Source: a candidate division WOR-3 bacterium
GTDB taxonomy: Bacteria > Hydrothermota > Hydrothermia > Hydrothermales > JAJRUZ01
DNA: 46,837 bases
Direction of reading: 5' to 3'
NCBI GenBank assembly: GCA_039803925.1
Contig: JBDRZL010000017.1
Span: 1-46,837 of the forward strand
Shown here: piece by piece, positions 1 to 7,672 of the stretch
Position numbering within the stretch: position 1 is the stretch's first letter
How the letters are laid out: every line of letters starts with the position of its first letter
Notes under the pieces: generated by a model
Told to the model about the DNA's origin: nothing
Database searches by the model: none
What the model saw: the letters and a program-made list of their open reading frames with translations, nothing else
Translations under genes and position numbers: made by a program

Positions 1-226
1 TTTTAAAAAGGTTTCCCTTGCAACAATTCTTTCCTATAATCCAGAAATTTTTCTTTTAGATGAGCCAACCCTTGGTCTTTCACCAAAATCAAGAAAGGAA
101 TTTATAGAATTGATAAAAAATTTAAAAGGAACAAAGATAATTGCAACCCATAATATAGAAATGGCAAAGGAAATTTCTGAAAGGATAATAGTTTTAGAGG
201 AGGGAAATATTTTGAAAACTTATTAA
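1..226 (+). CDS. ABC transporter ATP-binding protein, C-terminal part (CbiO/EcfA-like)
   Basis: The gene is cut by the window start; 74 codons in frame 2 remain before the TAA at 224-226. The visible part has the Walker B stretch FLLDEPTLGLSP, then a D-loop region and the H-switch in IIATHNIEMA, and it ends shortly after EEGNI. This is the normal end of a short importer ATPase. The wording around Walker B and the H-switch resembles CbiO/EcfA ATPases of cobalt/nickel or energy-coupling-factor transporters, but the substrate cannot be told from this piece. A diverged, 5'-truncated second copy of the same region lies at 7957-8181. The metal-ion assignment is inference, supported weakly by the cation-efflux pseudogene next to the second copy. 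Confidence 0.85.
   Translation, partial: FKKVSLATILSYNPEIFLLDEPTLGLSPKSRKEFIELIKNLKGTKIIATHNIEMAKEISERIIVLEEGNILKTY
47..95 (+). repeat. Direct repeat, left copy (49 nt identical to 7987-8035)
   Basis: Positions 47-95 are identical to 7987-8035, and similarity continues with scattered substitutions to about 220 and 8160. The block encodes the Walker B region of the ABC ATPase. The two copies bracket the whole TerY-P/TIR/RiPP region. Confidence 0.9.
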
Positions 227-265
227 ATCAAAAAATTTAGTAATGTTATATTATTTTACATTTAT

Positions 266-290
266 TTGACTTTTTTATTTTTATTATACT
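266..290 (+). promoter_or_regulatory. Possible promoter of the TerY-P operon
   Basis: TTGACT (266-271) and TATACT (285-290) resemble sigma-70 elements, but the spacer is only 13 nt, so the pairing is doubtful; the -10 alone may be real. The VWA gene starts 39 nt after the -10 with a strong Shine-Dalgarno (AAAAAGGAGG, 316-325). Confidence 0.35.
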
Positions 291-329
291 AAAATTTTAA
301 CAAATTTTTACCATAAAAAGGAGGTAAAA

Positions 330-1022
330 ATGGAAGAATTAGAAAAAATAGTAGAAATTGCAAATCCACAGCATCCTCATTGTCCTGTTGTGCTTTTATT
401 AGATGTATCGGGTTCTATGGCAGGTGTAAAAATATCTTCTTTAAATGAAGGAGTAAAATTATTCAAAGAAGAAATTGAAAAAGATGAACTCGCATCTAAA
501 AGAGTAGACCTTGCAATTATAACTTTTGGAGGAGAAGTTAAGGTGTTTCATCAATTTTCGCCCGTAGAGAATTTTGAACCTGTTGAATTTGAAGCTTCCG
601 GAAATACTCCCATGGGTGATGCAATACTTAAAGGAATAGAGATGGTGGAAGAAAGAAAAAGAGAATATAAGGAAAGAGGAATTGATTATTACAGGCCTTG
701 GATATTTATGATAACAGATGGAGAACCCACTGATATGAGAGAAGGAGACGAAAAATGGGAGGAGGTGATAAAAAGAATTCACGAGGGGGAAAGAAATAAA
801 AAATTCCTATTTTTTTGTGTAGGTGTTGAACCTGCTAATTTTGAAATTCTTAAAAAATTGGCTCCTCCAGAAAGGCCACCCGTGAAACTTAAAGGCACAA
901 AATTTAAAGAACTTTTCATGTGGTTATCAAAAAGTCAGATTAAAGTTTCATCGTCAAAAGTAGGAGAAAAGCTAACTCTGGAAGACCCTGTAAAAGCAGG
1001 ATGGGGAGAGATAGAACTTTAA
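330..1022 (+). CDS. TerY-like von Willebrand A domain protein
   Basis: A 230-aa single-domain VWA protein. The metal-ion-dependent adhesion site is complete: DVSGS near residues 25-29, the Thr in GNTPMGDA near 92, and the Asp in ITDGEPTD near 130. It has no signal peptide or membrane segment, so it should be cytosolic. The size and the run VWA, PP2C, kinase match the TerY-P triad described in tellurite-resistance-associated (Ter) systems, in which the VWA protein is thought to act as a metal-dependent scaffold. It begins after a strong Shine-Dalgarno and overlaps the PP2C gene by 22 nt, so the genes are co-transcribed. Function beyond family membership is inference. Confidence 0.9.
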   Translation: MEELEKIVEIANPQHPHCPVVLLLDVSGSMAGVKISSLNEGVKLFKEEIEKDELASKRVDLAIITFGGEVKVFHQFSPVENFEPVEFEASGNTPMGDAILKGIEMVEERKREYKERGIDYYRPWIFMITDGEPTDMREGDEKWEEVIKRIHEGERNKKFLFFCVGVEPANFEILKKLAPPERPPVKLKGTKFKELFMWLSKSQIKVSSSKVGEKLTLEDPVKAGWGEIEL

Positions 1023-1771
1023 TAAATTTACCTTTTGTAATAGGTGGTTCTGTAATAGGTCCTTCCCATTTAAGAAAAAATTTACCCTGTCAGGATGCTT
1101 GTGCTTATAAGGTAAGCCAGAATAAGGTAATAGTGGCTGTAGCAGATGGACTCGGAAGCGCATCCAAAAGTAACGAAGGTGCAACTTTTGTAGTAAAAGA
1201 GATTGTAGATAGTCTCGAAAAAGAGGAAAAATTAAACAAAAGGAATTTAAAGAAATACATAGGTTTAAGCAGGGAAAAATTAAAAAGAAAGGCAATAGAA
1301 TGTGGAGGAAAATTTGAAGATTTTGCATCAACCCTTATTGTAGTAGTAGTAGAGAGAAGAAAGGTGATTGTTGCTCATATAGGAGATGGAGCGGTAGTTG
1401 GGCAAACAAAAAATGGACTTGAAGTTCTTTCTTATCCCGAAGAATCTGAATATATAAATGAAGTAATTCCGCTTACTTATGAAAACTGGGAAAGACATTT
1501 AAGATTTAGTATTTACAATAAAAAATTTGAATGTATTGCTGTAATGACAGATGGTTGTCATAGAGCTGCCTTTAAAAAAGAAAAAGATACACTTATTCCT
1601 TTTGAGGGCTTTTTTAATCCCATATTTTCCTATTCAAAAAAAATTAAAGATCCAAAAGAAGGGACAGAGGAAATAATAAAATTACTTTCTTCAAAAAAAA
1701 TAAATGAATATATGGAAGATGATAAGACACTCCTCATAATTGTATTAGAACCGGATTACTCAATAAAATGA
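1001..1771 (+). CDS. PP2C-family protein serine/threonine phosphatase (TerY-P triad)
   Basis: 256 aa. PP2C motifs appear in order: a divergent N-terminal motif around CQDAC, metal-binding ADGLGSA near residue 45, HIGDGAVV near 125, MTDG near 180, and the C-terminal Asp in DDKTLLIIV near 240. These are the Mg/Mn-binding aspartates of the fold. It overlaps the upstream VWA gene by 22 nt and the downstream kinase gene by 4 nt (ATGA), so it probably counteracts that kinase. The start at 1001 is chosen because it lies just upstream of the first conserved segment. The protein appears soluble. Confidence 0.9.
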   Translation: MGRDRTLINLPFVIGGSVIGPSHLRKNLPCQDACAYKVSQNKVIVAVADGLGSASKSNEGATFVVKEIVDSLEKEEKLNKRNLKKYIGLSREKLKRKAIECGGKFEDFASTLIVVVVERRKVIVAHIGDGAVVGQTKNGLEVLSYPEESEYINEVIPLTYENWERHLRFSIYNKKFECIAVMTDGCHRAAFKKEKDTLIPFEGFFNPIFSYSKKIKDPKEGTEEIIKLLSSKKINEYMEDDKTLLIIVLEPDYSIK

Positions 1772-3930
1772 GACCCGAACCCGGTGTAACATATTGGACA
1801 TTAGATAAAAATAAAAAAAGAGGAAAAATACAGATAGGAGAAAAATTAGGCGAAGGTGGAGAAGGAATTGTATTTAATATATATGGATATGAAAAATATT
1901 GTGCAAAAATATACACCAAGGAAATTACCGTTGAGTTAAAGAATAAGATTGAGTTAATGTGTCAAAATCCTCCTTCTGATCCAATGGAAAAAAAGGGGGG
2001 TCGTTCTATTGCTTGGCCGGTTGTTCCTTTATATGAAGACAGAGATTTAAAAAATTTTGTAGGTTTTATAATGCCTAAAATAGATTTTAATAAGTATAAA
2101 AAAATGGCTCTTGTGATAGACCCTTTCGAGCGAAAAAGGAATTTTTTTAGTTTTACATGGAGTGAATTATATCAAGTTGCATTAAATTTATGTAGTGCTA
2201 TTGCGGCAATTCACAAAAAGGGATATATTATAGGGGATTTAAATGAAAGTAATATTTTAGTAAGCAAGGATGGTCTTGTATGTATAATTGATTGCGATTC
2301 CTTTCAGGTTGTGGATAAGAAAACAAATAAGGTTTACAGGTGCCCTGTAGGTAAAGGTTCTTACACAGCACCCGAATTTCAAGATAAAAGTTTTAAAGAT
2401 ACAGATAGAACTATAGAGTCTGATAATTTTGCACTTGGGGTCCTTTTATTTCAGATATTAATGGAAGGGTTTCACCCTTATCAAGCAAGGGGACCTTTGG
2501 TAGAGGATGCACCCTCAATCGAGAGCAAAATTAAAAAAGGATACTTTCCTTATTGTTCTAATTCTAAAAATATTGAGCCACCACCTGATGCTCCTCCCTT
2601 CGGTATTTTATTTCCTGAGATACAAGAATTATTTAAAAAGTGTTTTGCTGAAGGTCATAAGAATCCGGAGAAAAGACCATCAGCAGAGGAGTGGTATGCT
2701 GTTTTTTTAAAAAATAAGGATAAATTTAAAACCTGCAATAATAACCATTTTCATAGTTATGCAGACCATTTAAAAAAGTGCCCTTGGTGTGAAATTAAAC
2801 AAAAAAAGAGTGAAGATCCTTTCCCTCCCCCTCTTATTGGAAAACAAACTCCTATCTCCCGTCCTGGAATAGAGATCTCTCCAGAGGCAAAAGAAAGAAC
2901 TTTCAGGGAGTATGTAATAGGACCAGCATTAGCCGATGGAGTTATTTCATCAGAAGAAAGAGAATTCATAAAACAAAAAGGAAAAGAATTAGGGTTTAAA
3001 GAAAAAGAAGTTGAAAGGATAATAAAAGAGGAAGAAAAAAAGGTTAGAAAACCCCCGGTAGCACAACCCAAATCGGTAACAAAACCCTCTTTTGTTTTGA
3101 GTGAGGAAGAGGAAGAAGGAGTCTATTTTGTCATAGGAGGAATAATTGGATTGTTTATGAATATATTATTTCCTTTCTTATTTTCTACCTATAAATTAAT
3201 ATTATTCTGGTTGTTTTTAATTGGGTTAACTTTATGGTCAACCATTTCTCATAAAGAATCCTTTGGTTTAGCAGTTTTCTGGTTTTTTATTCTTTGGCTT
3301 TTGCAAAAATTTCTTTATTCTATTTATATAATTTTAATTTCTGCATTTTTTACATATTTCTATTATCAATTGTCCAAAAAATTTTTCCAATTTTTTCCAT
3401 TTCTTTTATGGAGAAAGAAAGGAGCTTTTAAATTTGCCGGATGTTTACTCTTATGGGGTCTTTTTGTAGGAAAATATATAAAAGATACAAATAATTTAGG
3501 AATTTTTGATAGGAAAAAAGAAACAAAATTTTATATTGAAATAAAGGATTTAATAAATGTGAGAGTAGGTCCGGATATTAAATTTTATGAAATAACCCGA
3601 CTTCCTATTGGCAGAGTGGTAGATGTAATAGAGGAAAAGGGAAATTGGTATAAAATAAGATTTAACAAAAATAAAACCATAGGATGGGTATATAAGGAAT
3701 TTACTGAACCCGTTGAGTTAAAAGAACAATTTCTTATAAAAATAAATGCAAATAATGTGAATATAAGAAGTAAACCCTCATTAGATGGAGAAATAATTAC
3801 AAGATTTCCTGAAAATTATGAAGTAAAGGTTATGGCAGAAAAAAACAATTGGTATAAAATTATTTTCTATTTATCAGATGAACTATTTACAGGTTGGATT
3901 TATAAACCTTTAACCAAAATAATAAAATAA
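1768..3930 (+). CDS. Membrane-anchored protein kinase with zinc ribbon, TerB-like and two SH3-like domains
   Basis: 720 aa. The N-terminal kinase domain has the Gly loop GEGGEG (29-34), the Lys in CAKIY (47), a catalytic loop written GDLNESN (near 156-162) in place of HRD, and DCDSF (near 175) in place of DFG. These changes are typical of TerY-P-type kinases. About residues 322-345 hold a His/Cys zinc-ribbon-like segment ending CPWC. Residues 370-428 (ALADGVISSEEREF and onward) resemble the TerB helical domain. A hydrophobic stretch near 452-571 forms several membrane helices. Two bacterial SH3-like domains follow (about 590-645 and 655-716), probably on the far side of the membrane. It likely senses an envelope signal through SH3 and signals inward; that is inference. 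Confidence 0.85.
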   Translation: MRPEPGVTYWTLDKNKKRGKIQIGEKLGEGGEGIVFNIYGYEKYCAKIYTKEITVELKNKIELMCQNPPSDPMEKKGGRSIAWPVVPLYEDRDLKNFVGFIMPKIDFNKYKKMALVIDPFERKRNFFSFTWSELYQVALNLCSAIAAIHKKGYIIGDLNESNILVSKDGLVCIIDCDSFQVVDKKTNKVYRCPVGKGSYTAPEFQDKSFKDTDRTIESDNFALGVLLFQILMEGFHPYQARGPLVEDAPSIESKIKKGYFPYCSNSKNIEPPPDAPPFGILFPEIQELFKKCFAEGHKNPEKRPSAEEWYAVFLKNKDKFKTCNNNHFHSYADHLKKCPWCEIKQKKSEDPFPPPLIGKQTPISRPGIEISPEAKERTFREYVIGPALADGVISSEEREFIKQKGKELGFKEKEVERIIKEEEKKVRKPPVAQPKSVTKPSFVLSEEEEEGVYFVIGGIIGLFMNILFPFLFSTYKLILFWLFLIGLTLWSTISHKESFGLAVFWFFILWLLQKFLYSIYIILISAFFTYFYYQLSKKFFQFFPFLLWRKKGAFKFAGCLLLWGLFVGKYIKDTNNLGIFDRKKETKFYIEIKDLINVRVGPDIKFYEITRLPIGRVVDVIEEKGNWYKIRFNKNKTIGWVYKEFTEPVELKEQFLIKINANNVNIRSKPSLDGEIITRFPENYEVKVMAEKNNWYKIIFYLSDELFTGWIYKPLTKIIK

Positions 3931-3940
3931 GGAGGTAAAA

Positions 3941-5071
3941 ATGGAAAAATGTGATGTCCTTATAATAAGTAATGAAAGCAAAGAAGGAAGAGATTTTGCA
4001 ACATATTTAGAAGAAATAATAAAAAAGCAAGGGTATAATCTTTTTGTGGTTTACTATGAAAGTGGGAGATTGGGAAAAGAGGAAAAAGAAAAAATTGATA
4101 AAGCGATTGAAACTTGCAAATATCTTGTTATAATTACTGTAAAGGGAGATAAACTTCCCGAAGAATGTGTAAAAGCGATAGAGCTTAAAAAAAGAATAAT
4201 ACCATGTGCATATTTTCCAAAGGAAGAATATTTTTATTCTTATTTATACTTTTTCGGACATTTGGAATTTTCTGATAAAGATGAATTAGTGAAAAAGGTT
4301 ATGACTGCTTTAAATAAAATAAAAGAAAAAGAGAATATTCCATTAGAAAAAAACCCGGATGAACTTCTGAATAGGGGGCTTTTACTTATGAAAACAGAAA
4401 AATTTAAAGATGCGATAGAAGAATTTGAGAAAGCATTAAAAATTTATAAAGAAATTGGTGATAAATCAGGAGAGGCAAACTGTTATGGAAATTTAGGTAT
4501 TTGCTATGAAAGAATAGGATATGATGAAAAAGCAATTGAATATTATGAGAAAGCCTTGGAAATTTTTAAAGGAATTGGTGATAAATCAGGTGAATTTAAG
4601 TGTTATAAAAACCTAATTCCTATTTATTTCAACTTAGGTAGCAGGTTTTTGTATGGTAAGGATTTAAAAGCCATTACCTATTATAATAAAGCACTAAGAC
4701 TCTCTCAAAAGGCAGGTGATAAAAATATGGAAAAAGAATGTTATAGCGGGCTCGCTAAGGCTTATGATAATTTAGGAGAAACGGAAGAAGCAATTGAATA
4801 TTATGAGTTAGCATTAGAAATATCAAGAGAAATTGATGAGCCTGAATTTACAGCAGGAATGTACCTTCTTCCATTGGGTGTGATGTATTACACTTTAAAA
4901 AATTATAAAAAAGCAATTGAATATTTGGAAGAAGCAATTAATATACATGATAGAGGAGGAATGCTTGCTGAACACGAGGTTAAACAGATTTATGAAACTC
5001 TTTCTGATATTTATAAAGAACTTGGAGATTTTGAGAAGGCAGAAGAATATGAAGAAAAATCAAAAGATTGA
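3941..5071 (+). CDS. TIR-like domain protein with TPR repeats
   Basis: 376 aa. The first ~125 residues look like a TIR/SEFIR-type fold: a first strand DVLIISN, a GxNLFVVYYESG segment, a strand YLVIITVKG, and LPEECVKAIELKKRIIP, where Glu74 or Glu75 sits where TIR NADases carry their catalytic Glu. From about residue 140 there are six or so tetratricopeptide repeats (for example DAIEEFEKALKIYKEIGDKS and KAIEYYEKALEIF). A strong Shine-Dalgarno (AAGGAGG) lies 10 nt after the kinase stop, so it belongs to the TerY-P operon. TIR-TPR proteins are common in bacterial conflict systems; NADase activity here is untested. The TIR call is moderate and the TPR call is firm. Confidence 0.7.
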   Translation: MEKCDVLIISNESKEGRDFATYLEEIIKKQGYNLFVVYYESGRLGKEEKEKIDKAIETCKYLVIITVKGDKLPEECVKAIELKKRIIPCAYFPKEEYFYSYLYFFGHLEFSDKDELVKKVMTALNKIKEKENIPLEKNPDELLNRGLLLMKTEKFKDAIEEFEKALKIYKEIGDKSGEANCYGNLGICYERIGYDEKAIEYYEKALEIFKGIGDKSGEFKCYKNLIPIYFNLGSRFLYGKDLKAITYYNKALRLSQKAGDKNMEKECYSGLAKAYDNLGETEEAIEYYELALEISREIDEPEFTAGMYLLPLGVMYYTLKNYKKAIEYLEEAINIHDRGGMLAEHEVKQIYETLSDIYKELGDFEKAEEYEEKSKD

Positions 5072-5165
5072 AAAAATTAATGTTAATAAATTTCTGGCTC
5101 CTTTCAACGAGTATCCAGATATACTTTATCAAGAAAAATTCATGAGTTTGCACATATCTTTTTAT

Positions 5166-5194
5166 TTGACAAATTTTTTAAAAAATTGTATAAT
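5166..5194 (+). promoter_or_regulatory. Consensus sigma-70 promoter of the first RiPP-type operon
   Basis: TTGACA (5166-5171), a 17-nt spacer and TATAAT (5189-5194): both hexamers and the spacing match the ideal sigma-70 promoter. The start site would be near 5201, giving a leader of about 74 nt before the precursor gene. It lies in the 203-nt gap after the TIR-TPR gene, so the operon has its own strong promoter. Confidence 0.85.
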
Positions 5195-5238
5195 TTTAAA
5201 TTATGAAAATTTTAAAATGAGAGGTGTAATATAAATAA

Positions 5239-5249
5239 GGTTCAAATCC
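5239..5249 (+). promoter_or_regulatory. Leader motif GGTTCAAATCC, copy 1
   Basis: An 11-nt motif inside the predicted leader of the RiPP operon, 25 nt before the start codon. The same 11-mer occurs in sense orientation upstream of the genes starting at 13020, 41550 and 42041. It looks like a tRNA T-loop (GUUCRANNC), but no tRNA is present. Confidence 0.6.
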
Positions 5250-5274
5250 TTAAAAAAATAAAAAGGAGGTTGAT

Positions 5275-5478
5275 ATGACAGATAAAAAATATGAACAAAT
5301 GGTATGCAGGGATACATATGGGGAAACAAAAATGGAAAGGAAGAGGTATGAACCACCAAGAGTAAAAATGTTTGAGAGTGGACCGGATTGTGAAAGCGGG
5401 GGTGCAGAAAGTGACTATTGTGCAGGTGGTGGACGCGCTTCCTTTGGTTGTGGAGCAGGTGGAAGATTCCAGGGCTAA
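5275..5478 (+). CDS. Candidate RiPP precursor peptide with three CxxGG repeats
   Basis: 67 aa, preceded by a near-perfect Shine-Dalgarno (AAAAAGGAGG, 5260-5269). Residues 1-37 look like a leader, charged, with the short motif RYEPPRVKMF. Residues 38-67 are three consecutive 10-residue units: DCESGGAESD, YCAGGGRASF and GCGAGGRFQG. Each carries Cys at position 2 and GG at positions 5-6, so Cys39, Cys49 and Cys59 are spaced exactly ten apart. The core is Gly/Cys-rich and much more GC-rich than its surroundings. Two radical SAM/SPASM enzymes and a PqqD-like protein follow, which is the standard neighbourhood of a radical-SAM-modified peptide. Modification type (thioether, epimer or other) cannot be told from sequence. 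No protease or exporter is adjacent. Confidence 0.8.
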   Translation: MTDKKYEQMVCRDTYGETKMERKRYEPPRVKMFESGPDCESGGAESDYCAGGGRASFGCGAGGRFQG

Positions 5479-5489
5479 ACAAAAATCCT

Positions 5490-5518
5490 GGGCCGGGGTT
5501 ATGTTCCCGGCCCTTTTT
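5490..5518 (+). terminator. GC-rich intrinsic terminator/attenuator between precursor and maturases
   Basis: GGGCCGGG (5490-5497), an 8-nt loop and CCCGGCCC (5506-5513), then TTTTT. This is an 8-bp all-GC stem in an AT-rich region. It starts 12 nt after the precursor stop and ends 17 nt before the first radical SAM gene, so it should yield excess precursor transcript over maturase transcript. Confidence 0.9.
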
Positions 5519-5534
5519 ATTTTAAATTTAAAAA

Positions 5535-6614
5535 ATGAGATTTATAGATAAAGAAATAAAACCTTTAAGTGCACCAACATCTCTTTGTCTTTCAATTACT
5601 AACAGTTGTAATTTAAATTGCAGACACTGTCTTGCTACTGGAGTTGAAGAAGAACTGGATACAGAAGAAATGATTAAAATAATAAAAAAGATAGGTAATG
5701 TTAAGGTTTTTAGTGTCGGAATTTTTGGTGGAGAGCCACTTGTAAGGAAAGATATCTGGAGATTCATAGAAGAACTTAAAAAATTCCCTATCAGTTTATC
5801 ATTAAATACAAACGGAACTCTTATTACTCCTAATATAGCAAAAAGATTGAAAGAATTTGGTGTTAAAGATATTACATTAAGTCTTGATGGTTCTGAAGAA
5901 AAAATAGTAAAAAATATTCGTGGTGAAGGTGTTTTTAATAAAACAATAAAGGGTATAGAAAATGCATTAAAAGAAGGATTAAATATATTAATATCTACTA
6001 CCCTGATGAAATTAAACTATAATGATATGGAAAATATTGTTCATTTATGTAAAAAACTGGGTGTTAGAAATGTAAGGTTTAATCCCATATTTTATACAGG
6101 TAATGCTGCATGTTTTATAGAAGAATTGTATCTTTCACCTAAGGAACTAAGAGAAATTATTAAAAGATTGAAGGTTTTAAAAGAAAAATTCGGTGATTTT
6201 ATCACAGGGGCAGCAGTTCAACTTGTAGATTTAGTTGAAGAGGCGGAGAAAAATCCACCACCTGAAACCAATGAAATTGAAGTCCCACCCTGTGCAGCCG
6301 GTGTAACAAGATGCAATATAAAACCAAATGGAGCAATTACACCTTGTGAGGTTCTCTGGGATGTAGAAGCAGGAAATCTAAAAGAAAAAGACTTTATTGA
6401 TATATGGAAAAATTCACCGGTAATGAGAAAGTTCCGCACTTATTTTATCCTTACAAAGGATGATATAGGTGATTGCATAAATTGCATCTATCGTAGAATC
6501 TGTTTTACAGGGCATAGATGTAATCCTTATTATTATTTATACGGAATAAGGAACAAGGAATTTTATTGTCTTAGACCTGATGGGATTACCGAACCTATCC
6601 TGGGGGTTAAATGA
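5535..6614 (+). CDS. Radical SAM/SPASM peptide maturase (first of two)
   Basis: 359 aa. The radical SAM cluster motif is CNLNCRHC (Cys25, 29, 32), followed by GGEPL near residue 72 and a typical TIM-barrel region to about 230. The C-terminal SPASM region carries Cys residues in CAAGVTRC, TPCEVLW, CINCIYRRIC and further on, fitting two extra Fe-S clusters. This is PqqE-like architecture for modifying a ribosomal peptide. It lies after the attenuator and overlaps the next radical SAM gene by 4 nt. Having two different radical SAM/SPASM enzymes plus a PqqD-like protein resembles the cassette named SynChlorMet (ScmE/ScmF/ScmD). That link is from memory of the family descriptions and needs an HMM search. 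Confidence 0.9.
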   Translation: MRFIDKEIKPLSAPTSLCLSITNSCNLNCRHCLATGVEEELDTEEMIKIIKKIGNVKVFSVGIFGGEPLVRKDIWRFIEELKKFPISLSLNTNGTLITPNIAKRLKEFGVKDITLSLDGSEEKIVKNIRGEGVFNKTIKGIENALKEGLNILISTTLMKLNYNDMENIVHLCKKLGVRNVRFNPIFYTGNAACFIEELYLSPKELREIIKRLKVLKEKFGDFITGAAVQLVDLVEEAEKNPPPETNEIEVPPCAAGVTRCNIKPNGAITPCEVLWDVEAGNLKEKDFIDIWKNSPVMRKFRTYFILTKDDIGDCINCIYRRICFTGHRCNPYYYLYGIRNKEFYCLRPDGITEPILGVK

Positions 6615-7672
6615 AGGAATTAAATTATAAACTTGAAACAATTTATTTCTATTATACCTCCTGTAATTTCAAATGCAGGCATTGCTGGATAGATCCGGAA
6701 TTTATGAAGGATTCAGGTGAGATTCCTTTATCAGTTATAAAAAGAGCAATAAAAGAAGCAAAAAAAATCGGTCTTAAAGGAATTAAACTTACAGGTGGAG
6801 AACCATTTTTAATGAAAAACATATTGGAATTACTTTACTGGCTGAAAAATGAAGAATTAAGCATCATTATAGAAACAAATGGCTCATTAATTGAAAAAGA
6901 AGTTGCGAAAGTTATAAAAGAAACAGAAGTATCACAGGTTTCAGTCTCCCTTGATTCAACAGACTCACAAGTCCATGATTACATAAGGGGAATACCGGGT
7001 GCCTTTGAACAAACAATAAGAGGGATAAACTATCTTCAGGAATATGGTGTTAGAACACAAATTATTACCTCTCTTATTTCCAAAAATTCAGAAGAACTTC
7101 CTGATATAGTAAATTTTGCATCAAAATTAGGAGCAGATAGCCTAAAAATAAATCCAGTTATCCCGATGGGACGCGGAGAAAATATGCAAAAAAGAGGTGA
7201 ACTTTTGGATGTAGAAAAAATACTTGAAGTTTATAAAAAACTAAAGGAATCATTCAATAATAATTTTCCTTTAAAAGTTCATTTTGATATTCCACCAGTT
7301 TTTAAATCTCTAAATGATTTAACCGATGATTTTGGAACCTGTAAAATTCATAACATTCTCGGGATTTTAAGTAATGGTATGGTTTCTATTTGCGGTATAG
7401 GTAAAAATATAACACAACTTGTTATGGGGAATATAGAAAAAGATAGTATTATAGATATTTGGGAAAATTCTAAGATTTTAAAAGAATTAAGAGAAACCAT
7501 ACCACATAAAATTCTTGGTGTATGCTCAAAATGTATGTTTAAAAATTATTGTAATGGAAAATGTGCAGCAGAAACTTATTATCTTACAGGGACATTTAAT
7601 GCACCATTTCGTTTTTGTGATGAAGCATATAAAAAAGGGCTTTTTCCAAAAACAAGGTTGGTGGAAAAATGA
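6611..7672 (+). CDS. Radical SAM/SPASM peptide maturase (second of two, ScmF-like)
   Basis: 353 aa. The start ETIYFYYTSCNFKCRHCW holds the CxxxCxxC motif (Cys18, 22, 25) with a following Trp; TGGEPF lies near residue 62. C-terminal SPASM cysteines occur in GTCKIH, SICGIG, CSKCMFKNYCNGKC and FRFCDE. The IYFY...RHCW opening resembles, from memory, ScmF of the SynChlorMet cassette. Its ATG overlaps the stop of the first maturase and its own stop overlaps the PqqD-like gene (ATGA both times), so the three are translationally coupled. Its reaction on the precursor is unknown; one enzyme may form a Cys thioether and the other act elsewhere. Confidence 0.9.
   Translation: MKELNYKLETIYFYYTSCNFKCRHCWIDPEFMKDSGEIPLSVIKRAIKEAKKIGLKGIKLTGGEPFLMKNILELLYWLKNEELSIIIETNGSLIEKEVAKVIKETEVSQVSVSLDSTDSQVHDYIRGIPGAFEQTIRGINYLQEYGVRTQIITSLISKNSEELPDIVNFASKLGADSLKINPVIPMGRGENMQKRGELLDVEKILEVYKKLKESFNNNFPLKVHFDIPPVFKSLNDLTDDFGTCKIHNILGILSNGMVSICGIGKNITQLVMGNIEKDSIIDIWENSKILKELRETIPHKILGVCSKCMFKNYCNGKCAAETYYLTGTFNAPFRFCDEAYKKGLFPKTRLVEK

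Noticed and set aside
5072-5165. Extra small gene between the TIR-TPR gene and the promoter
   Set aside because: Only a continuation in another frame (from 4917 to 5234) with no ribosome-binding site; it is a shadow of the TPR region.
5230-5260. Possible tRNA gene, from the T-arm-like GGTTCAAATCC
   Set aside because: No acceptor stem, anticodon arm or CCA end lies around any of the four copies; only the T-loop-like 11-mer is present.
5201-5482. 93-aa reverse frame opposite the first precursor
   Set aside because: It is the antisense of the Gly/Cys-rich precursor and its promoter region, lacks a ribosome-binding site and resembles nothing.
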